Position numbers and translations under genes: made by a program
In this document: positions 17,801 to 26,543 of the stretch, in pieces
How the letters are laid out: every line of letters starts with the position of its first letter
Position numbering within the stretch: the first letter of the stretch is position 1
Assembly (NCBI GenBank): GCA_965222345.1
Contig: CBDCTS010000007.1
Span: 248,001 to 312,000, forward strand
Source: JADFGZ01 sp965222345
GTDB lineage: Bacteria > Acidobacteriota > Terriglobia > 2-12-FULL-54-10
DNA length: 64,000 nucleotides
Direction: 5' to 3'
The notes under the pieces: generated by a model
What the model was told of the DNA's origin: nothing
Databases searched by the model: none
What the model saw: only the letters and a program-made list of their open reading frames with translations

Positions 17801-18516
17801 TCTTCGATGAAGCTCTCCTGTAGCGGAATGACGCCGAAAAGAGCATCTGTCCGGATGAACGTATCCTGGTTGTTGATCCCGTCAAGCGTTAAGTTGTTGA
17901 AGGTGCCGCGAGTTCCATTGATGGCAGCCGTGCGAGCGCCGCCCCGACTGGTCACTCCGGCTTGGGTAAGAGCCAACTGGGCCACGCCGCGCCCGTTCAA
18001 GGGAAGCTCCTTGACCTGCTCCCGGTTGAGGTTGGTGTTGATTTCCGCGCTGATATCGTTGACTACGGATTGAGTCTCAGTGGCAGTCACGGTTATCGTC
18101 TCATGCACCTCCCCCACCTCGAGGATAATATCGACGGAGGCGGGTGTATCCAGCGCAACCCGGACTCCTTCAATGACCGCTGTTTTGAAACCGGGCAGTT
18201 GTGTCGTAAGCCGGTAGGGTCCCCGGGGTACCTGAGGAAACACGAAGAGGCCGCTGTCATTCGTGACTGTTTCCCGAGCGGCATTGGTCTCCACGTTCGT
18301 CAACTCCACCGCAACTCCCGGTACGAAGGCCCCGGTTTGATCCCGTACCGTCCCATCGACACTGGACGTGAGAACCTGTCCAACCGCGGGTATGGACGCC
18401 GCAAGCAGAATTCCAACAAACGTGATGATTCTTTTCCCAAGACGGGGAGTCAGCATCGACAAGCAGGCCAGCGTAACGTTCGGTCCGGGAGACTTCCTGA
18501 AGGTTTGCATGGCCAT
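14831..18516 (-). CDS. Oar-like TonB-dependent receptor with a frameshift near its 3' end
   Basis: A very large outer-membrane receptor of the Acidobacteriota Oar-like type, for uptake of an unknown ligand. The ATG at 18516 has GGAGGA just upstream. A signal peptide (about residues 33-48) leads into a carboxypeptidase-regulatory-like domain (SSVDGTVRDQTGAFVPGVAVEL), then a plug-like domain (VKELPLNGRGVAQLALTQAG; SFIEEVNITTANSEVDAGLG) and a long beta-barrel. The main frame runs to 14968 but loses barrel character at about 15050 (after LDLGIRKSFPI). The typical ending (LQLRFDFFNSLNRTNF...RQIQVGAKIIF, terminal Phe) continues in another frame and stops at 14831. A single indel near 15050 therefore separates the last barrel strands, either a real mutation or a sequencing error. 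Confidence 0.85.
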
Positions 18517-18745
18517 ATGTCCTCCAGTCTCTTTAGACCCACTCTTCGGCTGAAGCAGTGATGCGGCGATTATACTCCAGGATTTCTTTCAGCGAGAGCC
18601 TTCCACTTGGCTCCTGACAATCCGCATCAGAAAGCGAAGGGCCTAGTTTACCGAATGGGAATTAGGGAATATCTCGGCGAAGTCCGGTTGCAGAATCGGG
18701 AGTGGTTTGGGAGACTTCCGTCCCGTCACGCAGGGACCCGTTAGC

Positions 18746-19795
18746 CTAGACGGCCACGGGGGAGGCCTGCTTAGCCGCTCGGTCAGCCTTCCAGATTTCC
18801 AGATAAGGTTTGAGGTCCTGCATCAGTCGGTCGAATTCGGAAGGTAACAGGGCCTGTGCGCCATCGCTGAAGGCCTGCTCCGGGTTGGGATGGACCTCCA
18901 CCATCATGCCGTCCGCTCCGGCGGCCACGCTGGCCCGGGCCATGGGCGGGATCAGAGAACGTTTTCCCGTGCCGTGGCTAGGATCGGCGATCACGGGCAG
19001 GTGGGTGAGCTCCGCCAGCGCCGCGACGGCGGACAGGTCCAGCGTGTTTCGGGTGTAGGTTTCAAAGGTTCGGATGCCGCGCTCGCACAGGAAGACATTC
19101 GGATTGCCGCTGGTCAGGATGTATTCGGCCGAGAGCAGCAGTTCCTTGATGGTGGCGCTGAGTCCTCGCTTCAGCATCACCGTCTTGTTCGTCTTGCCCA
19201 CCCGCTTCAGCAAAGTGTAGTTCTGCATGTTGCGAGCGCCTATCTGGAGTATGTCGGCATACTCGGCCACCATGTCCACGTCCTGTGCCGACATCACCTC
19301 GGTGCAGACGGCCAGTCCGGTCTTATCCTTTGCTTTTCGGAGCAGCTTGAGGCCTTCCTCTTCCAGGCCCTGAAAATCGTAAGGGGACGTGCGGGGCTTG
19401 AAAGCGCCGCCGCGCAGAATGGTGGCGCCTGCCTGCTGCACCGCCTCCGCCGTTGCCAGGATCTGCTGTTCGCTCTCCACCGAACAGGGTCCTGCAATGA
19501 CGGCAAACTCGGGGCCGCCGATAGAGCATCCATTCAGCCGGAGAACCGTCTTCTCCGCTTGAGACTCTTTGCTGACAAACTTGTACGGTTGACTGACGGC
19601 GACCACCGATTCAACGCCTGGAGCGGATTCTATCGAGTCCATGACCTGCTGCTTGTTTTCCAGTTTTCCCACCGCGCCGATTACGACGCGCTCTTCCCCG
19701 TGTATGGTGTGGGCTTTATAACCAAATTCCCGGAGCCGCTGGCAGATGTGGTCCACCTCCTGTTTGGTGGAGCCCAATTTCATGGATATGATCAT
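18746..19795 (-). CDS. aroF: 3-deoxy-7-phosphoheptulonate (DAHP) synthase
   Basis: Catalyses condensation of phosphoenolpyruvate with erythrose 4-phosphate, the first step of the shikimate pathway. The 349-residue protein has an N-terminal ACT/ferredoxin-like domain (about residues 1-75) and a class Iβ KDO8P/DAHP synthase barrel. Visible signatures are AGPCSVES, RGGAFKPRTSPYDFQG, QIGARNMQN and the C-terminal ADPSHGTGKR and MMVEVHPNP. The ATG at 19795 is chosen because GGAGG lies 6 nt upstream and because the upstream in-frame extension runs through the attenuator. A leader peptide rich in Phe/Tyr/Trp, a terminator and an alternative hairpin precede it, so expression is very likely controlled by aromatic amino-acid attenuation. 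It stands alone as a single-gene unit. Confidence 0.93.
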   Translation of the reverse strand: MIISMKLGSTKQEVDHICQRLREFGYKAHTIHGEERVVIGAVGKLENKQQVMDSIESAPGVESVVAVSQPYKFVSKESQAEKTVLRLNGCSIGGPEFAVIAGPCSVESEQQILATAEAVQQAGATILRGGAFKPRTSPYDFQGLEEEGLKLLRKAKDKTGLAVCTEVMSAQDVDMVAEYADILQIGARNMQNYTLLKRVGKTNKTVMLKRGLSATIKELLLSAEYILTSGNPNVFLCERGIRTFETYTRNTLDLSAVAALAELTHLPVIADPSHGTGKRSLIPPMARASVAAGADGMMVEVHPNPEQAFSDGAQALLPSEFDRLMQDLKPYLEIWKADRAAKQASPVAV

Positions 19796-19845
19796 GTTTT
19801 GCCTCCGCGATAAGCCATGCTGGATCGGGAAACGTCCCAAAAAGC

Positions 19846-19874
19846 AAAAAGCCCACTCGGTTGACCGAGCGGGC
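19846..19874 (-). terminator. Attenuator terminator upstream of DAHP synthase
   Basis: On the minus strand GCCCGCTCGG (19874-19865), loop TCAA, and CCGAGTGGGC (19860-19851) form a 10-bp stem with one G-U pair, followed directly by TTTTT (19850-19846). It is a textbook intrinsic terminator ending about 50 nt before the DAHP synthase start, so it must be bypassed for expression. Confidence 0.85.
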
Positions 19875-19915
19875 GGGACCTCAACGCTGCTGAATCCATT
19901 CAGCGGCCCGCCCAC
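19865..19915 (-). promoter_or_regulatory. Alternative (antiterminator) hairpin of the DAHP synthase attenuator
   Basis: On the minus strand GTGGGCGGG (19915-19907) can pair with CCCGCCCGC (19877-19869), a 9-bp stem with one U-G pair. The 3' arm overlaps the 5' arm of the terminator, so the two structures exclude each other. The 5' arm lies inside the end of the leader-peptide coding sequence (Trp-Ala-Gly-Arg codons), where ribosome position would decide which forms. Confidence 0.7.
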
Positions 19916-19950
19916 CTCCAGTAAAAGTAAAATCGACTGCGTTCGAGCAT
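19900..19950 (-). CDS. Aromatic amino-acid leader peptide (attenuation)
   Basis: A 16-codon reading frame, MLERSRFYFYWRWAGR, with two Phe, two Tyr and two Trp codons in a seven-residue block. This composition is what is expected of a leader peptide that senses charged Phe-, Tyr- and Trp-tRNA. The stop codon (19902-19900) lies just before the antiterminator/terminator region of the DAHP synthase gene. If ribosomes stall at the aromatic codons the downstream RNA should fold differently, allowing read-through. I see no strong Shine-Dalgarno sequence, which weakens the case slightly, but position and composition are highly specific. Confidence 0.8.
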   Translation of the reverse strand: MLERSRFYFYWRWAGR

Positions 19951-20142
19951 TGAATTATTACCCAATAATTTTAGATGGCAGCCATTATATGCCCGCCTTT
20001 CCCCGCTGTCTAGCGAAATGTTTATCCAAAACCACGCCATCCGTGCCCTCGGAAAGCTCCTTTCCGGCGCCCTGACTGGATACACGATCCATAAATACGG
20101 TTTAGCCCAATCAGTTCCGGCTCGGCTTCCCTTCTGCGGCTT

Positions 20143-20967
20143 CTACCGGGTCTGTTTGGCCCGGATCGCCTCGGCGCGGGCCTCCATTCTTGCCGCTTCT
20201 CCTCCCCGGTTCGTCTCTCTCAGCAGCACAGCATATCTTCCCAAAACCATAGCGATGTTGGGATGCTCCGGTCCCAGGGTCTTCTCCAGGATTGCCAGCA
20301 AGCGCTTGTAGAGCGGTTCCGCCTGGGAAAACTTGCGCCGGGCGGAGTAGAGCCCCGCCAGGTTGTTCAGGCTCAGAGCCACGTTTGAATGGTCCGGCCC
20401 CACGGCCTTCTCGATGATTGCCAGCGCGCGCTGGTACAGAGGCTCGGCCATGTGGTAGTAGCCCCGCGCGTAGTAGAGCGTTGCCAGGTTGTTGAGGTGC
20501 AGAGCCAGTTCAGGATGGTCCGGCCCCACCTCCTTCTCGATGATTGCCAGAGCACGTTTGTACAACGGCTCGGCTTCGTCAAACTTTCTCTGGAGACGGT
20601 AGATGTCGGCCAAGTTGGCCAGCCGCTGAGCCACGCCAATCTGGTTCGTCCCCGAAGCCCTCTCGGTAATCGCCAGCAGGCGCTGGTAGAGCGGCTCGGC
20701 CATGGTATATTTGCCTTGCGCGTAGTAGAGCCTTCCCAGGTTGTGGAGGCTGAGGGTCACCAGCGGGTCTTGCTGGCCGATCGTTTGTGCCGCCTGGAGG
20801 GCGCCCAGCAACTGCCTTTCGGCCTCTGCGTAATCGCCTTTCGTCAGGGCCTCTTTCCCGGCGGTTGTGTATTCCTCCCAAAGCGCGTCCTGGCCCGATG
20901 CTGTTGGAAGACAGAACACCAGCCACAAGAATCCCATTGCCAGCAGCCGAATATTGCTTTGCATCAT
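20143..20967 (-). CDS. Secreted TPR-repeat protein
   Basis: A 274-residue protein with a signal peptide (SNIRLLAMGFLWLVFCLPTASG) and five or so 42-residue tetratricopeptide repeats of the kinesin-light-chain type. Each repeat carries the phrase A.PLY.RAL.I.EK..GP.HP..A..LNNLA.LY. TPR arrays mediate protein-protein contacts; no enzymatic domain is attached. An AGGTGA sequence precedes the ATG at 20967. The C-terminal 30 residues (GEAARMEARAEAIRAKQTR) are a charged helix. The partner is unknown. Confidence 0.85.
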   Translation of the reverse strand: MMQSNIRLLAMGFLWLVFCLPTASGQDALWEEYTTAGKEALTKGDYAEAERQLLGALQAAQTIGQQDPLVTLSLHNLGRLYYAQGKYTMAEPLYQRLLAITERASGTNQIGVAQRLANLADIYRLQRKFDEAEPLYKRALAIIEKEVGPDHPELALHLNNLATLYYARGYYHMAEPLYQRALAIIEKAVGPDHSNVALSLNNLAGLYSARRKFSQAEPLYKRLLAILEKTLGPEHPNIAMVLGRYAVLLRETNRGGEAARMEARAEAIRAKQTR

Positions 20968-21207
20968 TCTTCACCTCACCTGCCGAAGGAAATTCATGAC
21001 ATTGAACTCCGCTCTGCAACGATTGGTTCCGGATGCACTGTACCAGCCATCAATGCCTCTTGAGCAGCAATCTTAAACCCCGATTTCAGACAAGTCAAAG
21101 CAAACCGGCTGCTGCTGCCGGTAATCATCAGGCTGCGGTCTATGCCCGGCGTCATGGAAACATGCCACTCGGAAACAATCTCCCAGGCAGGAAAACGGTC
21201 TTCCACC

Positions 21208-23088
21208 TTATCCCGTACCAGAATCTGCAGAAGCTTTGGGTGAAAACAGTTTTTGCCACCATAACGCCACGCTCGCAACCCCCAGTAACGTAAACAACCA
21301 TGCATAGGCCGGGGAACTGCCTGGGTTCGGCAAGATCAGCTTTCCGAAGCCAACCAGCAGCAAATAGACCGACAAACTCACGGTGACGGTTAGATAGGCT
21401 CCCTTCCGGAATGCCTGAACCGGACGGCGCACATCCGCGCCTGCTTTTTCGGCTGTTCGCTTCCAGAAACCGGGCGGATCGACGCGTTTGTAAAATTCCA
21501 CCAGAACTGCTTCCGCCGTTGGCCGCGTCAGCAAGGTTACCGTGACCACGACTAATGTGGATATCGATGACATCAGCAACAGCCGCAACCATTCGGCTTC
21601 TACGGAAAATAGAATGACCGGCGCCAGGATCAGCGACGCCCCGATGGCGGAAAGTTCAGAGTAGAGATTCGTCCGTTCCCAAAGCCATCTGAGCACCAAT
21701 ACCGCTCCTGTTCCTGCTCCGAATAAGAGGGTGATATACCAGGCGGTCCGAATGGATTGCAGGTTCGCCATGATGACCAAGGCCGTGGCGAGGATCACGA
21801 CATTCGACAGCCGGGCCACGAGCACCTGTTCCCCCGTGGATGGTTCCCGTTTCAGCCATTCCCGGTTGATAATCCGCAGGTAGAGGTCGTTGCTCCAGTA
21901 ACCGGCTCCCCACGTCAAGTGGGTGTCGATGGTTGAGGCGAGCGCAGCCAGCAATCCGGTCAGCATAATGCCCTGGATGCCTGCGGGAAGCAGATCTCTG
22001 ATTCCCGTCGCAAACAGGATCTCTCTGCCGGCCACAAAGGTTTCTCCCCCGGCGGAAGCAGGGTCGAAGGGATAGATCACTAACAAGCCAACCCCGATCA
22101 CGAGCCAGAAGAGGCTTCGCAGCAAAATTTGCAGCCACGTGAAGATAAATGCCGCCATCCTTGCATCGCGGTCGCTCCGGCAGGACATCATCCGTTGGGC
22201 GAAGTAGCCGGTGCCATCGCTGTTTCGCTCGAAAAACCATTGCAGACTGATCACCACCAAAAATGGCATAAATACTTCCCATGTATCCGGAGTGAAGGAA
22301 AGGAAACGACTCGCCTGGGCTTCTCCATAATGCTCCGCGAGGCCGTTCACAAGCTGGCCGATGCCTCCAGACTTAATAACAACAACCACCGCATAGATCA
22401 GCGTGCCGATCATGGCGAGGCTGAACTGTACGGTGTCGGTGGCGATGACGGATCGAAATCCGCCCGTGGTGGAGTAGAGGGCGGTGAAGGCGACAATGAG
22501 GAGAATACTGAACAGGTTGTTGGTTGTCGCCACGTACGGTTCCAGTCCCGTGGCGCCGGACGACAACGGCACTCCAACCCATTCCACCAAGCTGTACACC
22601 GGCTGGTAGAAAGCGCCGGGCAACCACTCATGCCAAGGAAGAAAAACTTCACAGATACGGGTGGCGGCCACCAAGACCATCGCCATGATCGTACAGTTCA
22701 TGACCGTACCGTAATAAATGGCCTTGAGTCCTCGCAGCATCAAGACACCCCGGCCGCTGTAGCGAAGCTCGGTGAACTCTGCGTCGGTAAGCACGCGGGC
22801 CCGTCGCCATCCCCGTCCCAGAAGAAAGCCGATCATCAAAAATCCCAGGCCATAAATCCACAACCGCCACAGCATGAAAATACCGCCGGTCGCGATCAGT
22901 CCCGTGACTAACAACGGCGTGTCGGCGGCAAACTGAGTGGCTGCCAGGCTGAAACCGGCGCGCCATCCCTGAATGGATCGGCCGGCGAGAAAGTATTCTT
23001 CGAGATTTTGCGAAGCCTTCGAGCGGTTGCGAAACCCGTTGCGGATGCTGTAGACGATAAACGCGGATACGATCAGTAAATCCAGCAT
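21208..23088 (-). CDS. Sodium:solute symporter (SSS family)
   Basis: An inner-membrane transporter of 626 residues with about 13-14 hydrophobic segments. Family features include the N-terminal EEYFLAGRSIQGWRAGFSLAATQFAADTP block, TTGGFRSVIATDTVQFSLAM in the middle (the SSS signature region), and ASTIDTHLTWGAGYWSNDLYLRI. It should couple solute uptake to sodium entry. The substrate is not predictable, but it follows gcvPB on the same strand after about 100 bp, so transport of an amino acid or one-carbon-related compound is possible (inference from position only). The C-terminal 100 residues form a cytoplasmic loop plus two membrane helices. Confidence 0.88.
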   Translation of the reverse strand: MLDLLIVSAFIVYSIRNGFRNRSKASQNLEEYFLAGRSIQGWRAGFSLAATQFAADTPLLVTGLIATGGIFMLWRLWIYGLGFLMIGFLLGRGWRRARVLTDAEFTELRYSGRGVLMLRGLKAIYYGTVMNCTIMAMVLVAATRICEVFLPWHEWLPGAFYQPVYSLVEWVGVPLSSGATGLEPYVATTNNLFSILLIVAFTALYSTTGGFRSVIATDTVQFSLAMIGTLIYAVVVVIKSGGIGQLVNGLAEHYGEAQASRFLSFTPDTWEVFMPFLVVISLQWFFERNSDGTGYFAQRMMSCRSDRDARMAAFIFTWLQILLRSLFWLVIGVGLLVIYPFDPASAGGETFVAGREILFATGIRDLLPAGIQGIMLTGLLAALASTIDTHLTWGAGYWSNDLYLRIINREWLKREPSTGEQVLVARLSNVVILATALVIMANLQSIRTAWYITLLFGAGTGAVLVLRWLWERTNLYSELSAIGASLILAPVILFSVEAEWLRLLLMSSISTLVVVTVTLLTRPTAEAVLVEFYKRVDPPGFWKRTAEKAGADVRRPVQAFRKGAYLTVTVSLSVYLLLVGFGKLILPNPGSSPAYAWLFTLLGVASVALWWQKLFSPKASADSGTG

Positions 23089-23187
23089 AGGCGCTCGCTG
23101 GATTCTATCCTACCCGGCGATTGCTTGGGAACTGCAAATCGTAGAGGAAACCGTTGCTGTTTATGCGGATGCAAACCAATCAGACCG

Positions 23188-24684
23188 TTACTCTTGCGGC
23201 TTCCAGCGGAGCACCGGCCGCCGCGCCGCCCGGACTTCATCGAGGCGGCCGAGGTGCGTGGTATGGGGCGCGCCGAGAACGATCTCCGGCTCCTGGTCGG
23301 CTTCCCGGGCGATGGCCTGGAGCGCTTCCACCAACAGATCCAGTTCCTGCTTGCTCTCGCTTTCGGTAGGCTCAATCATCATCGCTCCCGATACCACCAG
23401 CGGAAAGCTGACCGTGTAGGGATGGAAGCCGTAATCGATCAGCCGTTTGGCAATGTCGCCCGTGCGGACTCCTCGTTGCGCCTGTTTCTTATCGCTGAAG
23501 ACGCATTCATGCAAAGTGGGACTGGCGTAGGGCAGCTCGTAGGTTCCCTCCAGCTTGTTGCGGATGTAGGCGGAGTTCAACACGGCGTCCTCGGTGGCTT
23601 GCCGCAGCCCTTCGGCCCCGTTGGCCAGGATGTAGGCCAGTGCCCGGACCAGCATCCCGAAGTTTCCGTAAAAGGCGCGGACCCGGCCAATCGATTGCGG
23701 ACGGTCAAAGTCGTAGGCCAGCGACCCGTCTTCTTTCTCCGCCACCAAAGGGACCGGAAGAAATGGGGACAAAATTTCCTTCACCGCCACCGGGCCTGCT
23801 CCGGGGCCGCCGCCGCCGTGGGGAGTGGAAAACGTTTTGTGCAGGTTCAGGTGCAGCACGTCCACGCCGAAATCGCCGGGGCGGCTGATTCCCATCAAGG
23901 CGTTCATGTTGGCCCCGTCCATATAAACCAGCCCGCCGCGCGAGTGGACGATCTCGGCGATCTGGACAATTTCATTCTCAAAGATGCCCAGCGTATTGGG
24001 ATTGGTCAGCATCAGCGCGGCCACCTCATCGTTCATCAGGCGGTCCAGTTGTCCGAGGTCAACTGTCCCCTGGCGATTGGACGCGAGGTTCTGAGCCTGA
24101 TAGCCGGCTATCGCTGCCGAGGCCGGGTTGGTGCCGTGCGCCGAGTCCGGAATCAAAACTTTCCGGCGTGGATTTCCCTTCGAGTCATGGTAGGCGCGCA
24201 CCAGCAGCAGGCCCGTCATCTCGCCGTGCGCTCCGGCCGCCGGCTGCAAGGTGATCGCATCCAGGCCTACGATTTCCAGCAGCAGTTCCGCGAGAAGTTT
24301 CTGGACCTTCAAGCAACTCTGGGATAGCGCCTCCGGCTGACAGGGATGAGCGTCGCCGATGCCCTTCAGCCGGGCCACCACTTCGTTGACCTTGGGGTTA
24401 TACTTCATGGTGCAGGAACCGAGCAGGTAGGCTCCCGTATCCACGCCGTAGTTCCACGTGGAGAGCCGGGTGAAATGGCGGACCACCTCGATTTCGCTCA
24501 CCTCGGGAAAACCGTCGATCTGCTCCCGAACTCGTTGCGCGCCCAGCGCCTCGGCGGGATCAACCAGCGGGACATCCAGCGGAGGAAGCGCGAAGGCGGG
24601 TTTGCCCGGCGAGCTTCGCTCGAAAATCAGAGCTTCTCTCTGGGTCAGGTGCCGCCTGGCCTTCCGAATATCTTGATCCGCCAT
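23188..24684 (-). CDS. gcvPB: Glycine dehydrogenase (decarboxylating) subunit 2
   Basis: The PLP-carrying half of the two-subunit P-protein of the glycine cleavage system; it decarboxylates glycine and passes the aminomethyl group to lipoylated GcvH. The 498 residues include the family landmarks LLGSCTMKYNPKVNE, LQPAAGAHGEMTGL, DSAHGTNPASAA, and the PLP lysine motif LNLHKTFSTPHGGGGPG near residue 282. The length is normal for the split form. It is the last gcv gene on the minus strand (gcvT, gcvH, gcvPA, gcvPB), separated from gcvPA by 75 bp. Confidence 0.96.
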   Translation of the reverse strand: MADQDIRKARRHLTQREALIFERSSPGKPAFALPPLDVPLVDPAEALGAQRVREQIDGFPEVSEIEVVRHFTRLSTWNYGVDTGAYLLGSCTMKYNPKVNEVVARLKGIGDAHPCQPEALSQSCLKVQKLLAELLLEIVGLDAITLQPAAGAHGEMTGLLLVRAYHDSKGNPRRKVLIPDSAHGTNPASAAIAGYQAQNLASNRQGTVDLGQLDRLMNDEVAALMLTNPNTLGIFENEIVQIAEIVHSRGGLVYMDGANMNALMGISRPGDFGVDVLHLNLHKTFSTPHGGGGPGAGPVAVKEILSPFLPVPLVAEKEDGSLAYDFDRPQSIGRVRAFYGNFGMLVRALAYILANGAEGLRQATEDAVLNSAYIRNKLEGTYELPYASPTLHECVFSDKKQAQRGVRTGDIAKRLIDYGFHPYTVSFPLVVSGAMMIEPTESESKQELDLLVEALQAIAREADQEPEIVLGAPHTTHLGRLDEVRAARRPVLRWKPQE

Positions 24685-24759
24685 GTCTAAGGTTCACTTT
24701 CCGAGGAGGTCATTATTTTTCTTTGAGCCAATCCGCAGCCGCTCCCTGCGCCGCCTCCA

Positions 24760-26085
24760 TCATTTCGTGCAGATTCCCACCAGCTTATCGATCGCTTCCC
24801 GGCTCGCCTTCTCCGTAAAACAGAAAAGCACATCTCCGGCCAGCTCCGGGTAGAAACGCCCCAGGTCCAGCCCCCCGATGATATTTTCCGCAAGGAGCCG
24901 CTCCTCCACCTGGGGACGGTTTCCGATGCCGCCGACAACCAGCTCGTTGAAATAAGGGCCGCGGAAACGCAGGGATGCGCCCGCCGCCTGGAACCTTTCT
25001 CCGGCATAATGCGCCTTGGCGAGATTCTGCAAGGCCAGTTGGCGCAGGCCCTGCTTGCCGTAGGAGGAGAGAAAAATAGAAACCATCAAGGCGCAAAGGG
25101 CTTGGTTCGTGCAGATGTTGGAAGTCGCCTTCTCGCGGCGGATGTGCTGCTCCCGCGTCGCCAAGGTCAGGCAAAAGCCTCGTTCCCCCTTCACGTCGGT
25201 GGTCTGGCCGACGAGCCTCCCCGGCAGGTTCCGCAAATACTTTTCGCGGGCGGCCAGAAAGCCGACGTAGGGACCGCCATAACTGAGGGGAACTCCGAAC
25301 GCCTGCGCCTCTCCGGCGACGATGTCGGCCTCTGCCGGCGGACGCATGATGCCAAGCGAGACCGGCTCGGCAATCATCACGATCAAGGCCGCGCCTGCCG
25401 CCTGCGCTTGCGCTGCCGCCCAGGCGACATCTTCCACGATTCCAAAATAGTTCGGCGACTGCACCACCACGGCAGCCACGTCACCTCCCAACCGTTCCGG
25501 CAACGCATGCTGGTCCAGTTCTCCGCTCTCCGCGAAAGGAATTTCCTCAATTCCCAGGTCTTGATGCTGCAAATAGGTTTTCAGCACCTGCCGGTACTCC
25601 GGGTGCACCGAACGTCCTACCAAAACCCTCCGGCGGCGGTTTGCCCGCAACGTCATCATCACTGCTTCGGGCAGCGCAGTAGAGCCATCGTAGAGGGAAG
25701 CGTTGGCCACATCCATTCCGGTCAGCTGACAGATGAGGCTTTGATACTCGAAGATCGCCTGCAGAGTTCCCTGGCTGATCTCCGGCTGGTAGGGAGTATA
25801 GGCGGTGGAAAATTCGCTTCGGGAGACGAGTGCGTCCACCACGGCGGGCTGGAAGTGATCGTAGGCGCCGGCTCCCAGGAAGCTGGTGCAGCCGCGGGCA
25901 TTTTCCGATGCCCATTGCTCAAAGGTTCGAATGATTTCCGGCTCGGACTGCCCCCTATCCAGGTTTAATCCGCGTTCGAGGCGCACCGCAGCAGGAATGC
26001 CGTCAAACAGTTGTTCGACAGCGCTGCAGCCGATTTCGCCGAGCATCTGCCGCCGTTCCTCCGGCGACTTGGGAAGATAGCGCAT
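24760..26085 (-). CDS. gcvPA: Glycine dehydrogenase (decarboxylating) subunit 1
   Basis: The other half of the split P-protein, homologous to the N-terminal half of single-chain GcvP; it forms the heterotetramer with GcvPB and completes the active site. The 441 residues start MRYLPKSPEERRQML and show CTSFLGAGAYDHFQPAVVDAL, TPYQPEISQGTLQAIFEYQS and LYDGSTALPEA, all typical. The end (FTEKASREAIDKLVGI) is complete. It lies 50 bp downstream of gcvH and 75 bp upstream of gcvPB on the same strand. Confidence 0.96.
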   Translation of the reverse strand: MRYLPKSPEERRQMLGEIGCSAVEQLFDGIPAAVRLERGLNLDRGQSEPEIIRTFEQWASENARGCTSFLGAGAYDHFQPAVVDALVSRSEFSTAYTPYQPEISQGTLQAIFEYQSLICQLTGMDVANASLYDGSTALPEAVMMTLRANRRRRVLVGRSVHPEYRQVLKTYLQHQDLGIEEIPFAESGELDQHALPERLGGDVAAVVVQSPNYFGIVEDVAWAAAQAQAAGAALIVMIAEPVSLGIMRPPAEADIVAGEAQAFGVPLSYGGPYVGFLAAREKYLRNLPGRLVGQTTDVKGERGFCLTLATREQHIRREKATSNICTNQALCALMVSIFLSSYGKQGLRQLALQNLAKAHYAGERFQAAGASLRFRGPYFNELVVGGIGNRPQVEERLLAENIIGGLDLGRFYPELAGDVLFCFTEKASREAIDKLVGICTK

Positions 26086-26135
26086 CGGAGTGATGTTCTC
26101 TCCGCACTTTGTAGTTTTTGGCCGTTAGAAAGGCT

Positions 26136-26519
26136 TTACTCCGCCGTCTCTTTCCGGAGGTATTCTTCGTATTGCTCGGCGGTCATCAACTGGCCGAGCG
26201 GGGCGCTGAGGGAAACCTTAATCATCCATGCCTTGCCGTGCGGGTCATGGTTGATCCACTCAGGGGTTTCGGTCAAGGCGCTGTTGATTTCCTTCACTTC
26301 GCCCGAGACTGGGGAATAAATCTCGGAAACCGCTTTGACCGATTCTACCGTGCCGCAGGGTTGGCCTGCCTCCAGCTTGTCTCCGACATTGGGCAGTTCT
26401 ACGAAGACCACGTCGCCGAGCTCCTTCTGCGCATGATCGGTGATCCCCACCGTGGCAGAGTTATCCTCTACTTGGACCCACTCGTGTTCCTCGGAATAAC
26501 GAAACTGCGCAGGATACAT
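26136..26519 (-). CDS. gcvH: Glycine cleavage system H protein
   Basis: Small lipoyl-carrier protein (127 residues) that shuttles the methylamine group between P-, T- and L-proteins. The lipoylation lysine lies in VESVKAVSEIYSPVSG (about residue 63), and the flanking hammerhead fold signature GDVVFVELPNVGD is intact. It lies 24 bp downstream of gcvT and 50 bp upstream of gcvPA. The lipoyl synthase needed to mature it is encoded in this window at 41484-42380. Confidence 0.96.
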   Translation of the reverse strand: MYPAQFRYSEEHEWVQVEDNSATVGITDHAQKELGDVVFVELPNVGDKLEAGQPCGTVESVKAVSEIYSPVSGEVKEINSALTETPEWINHDPHGKAWMIKVSLSAPLGQLMTAEQYEEYLRKETAE

Positions 26520-26543
26520 TCAATCCCCTCCCCCCGGGCGGTT

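Noticed and set aside
20994..21305. Minus-strand frame of 103 codons between the TPR gene and the symporter
   Set aside because: It overlaps the 3' end of the symporter gene and has no ribosome-binding site or protein-family features.
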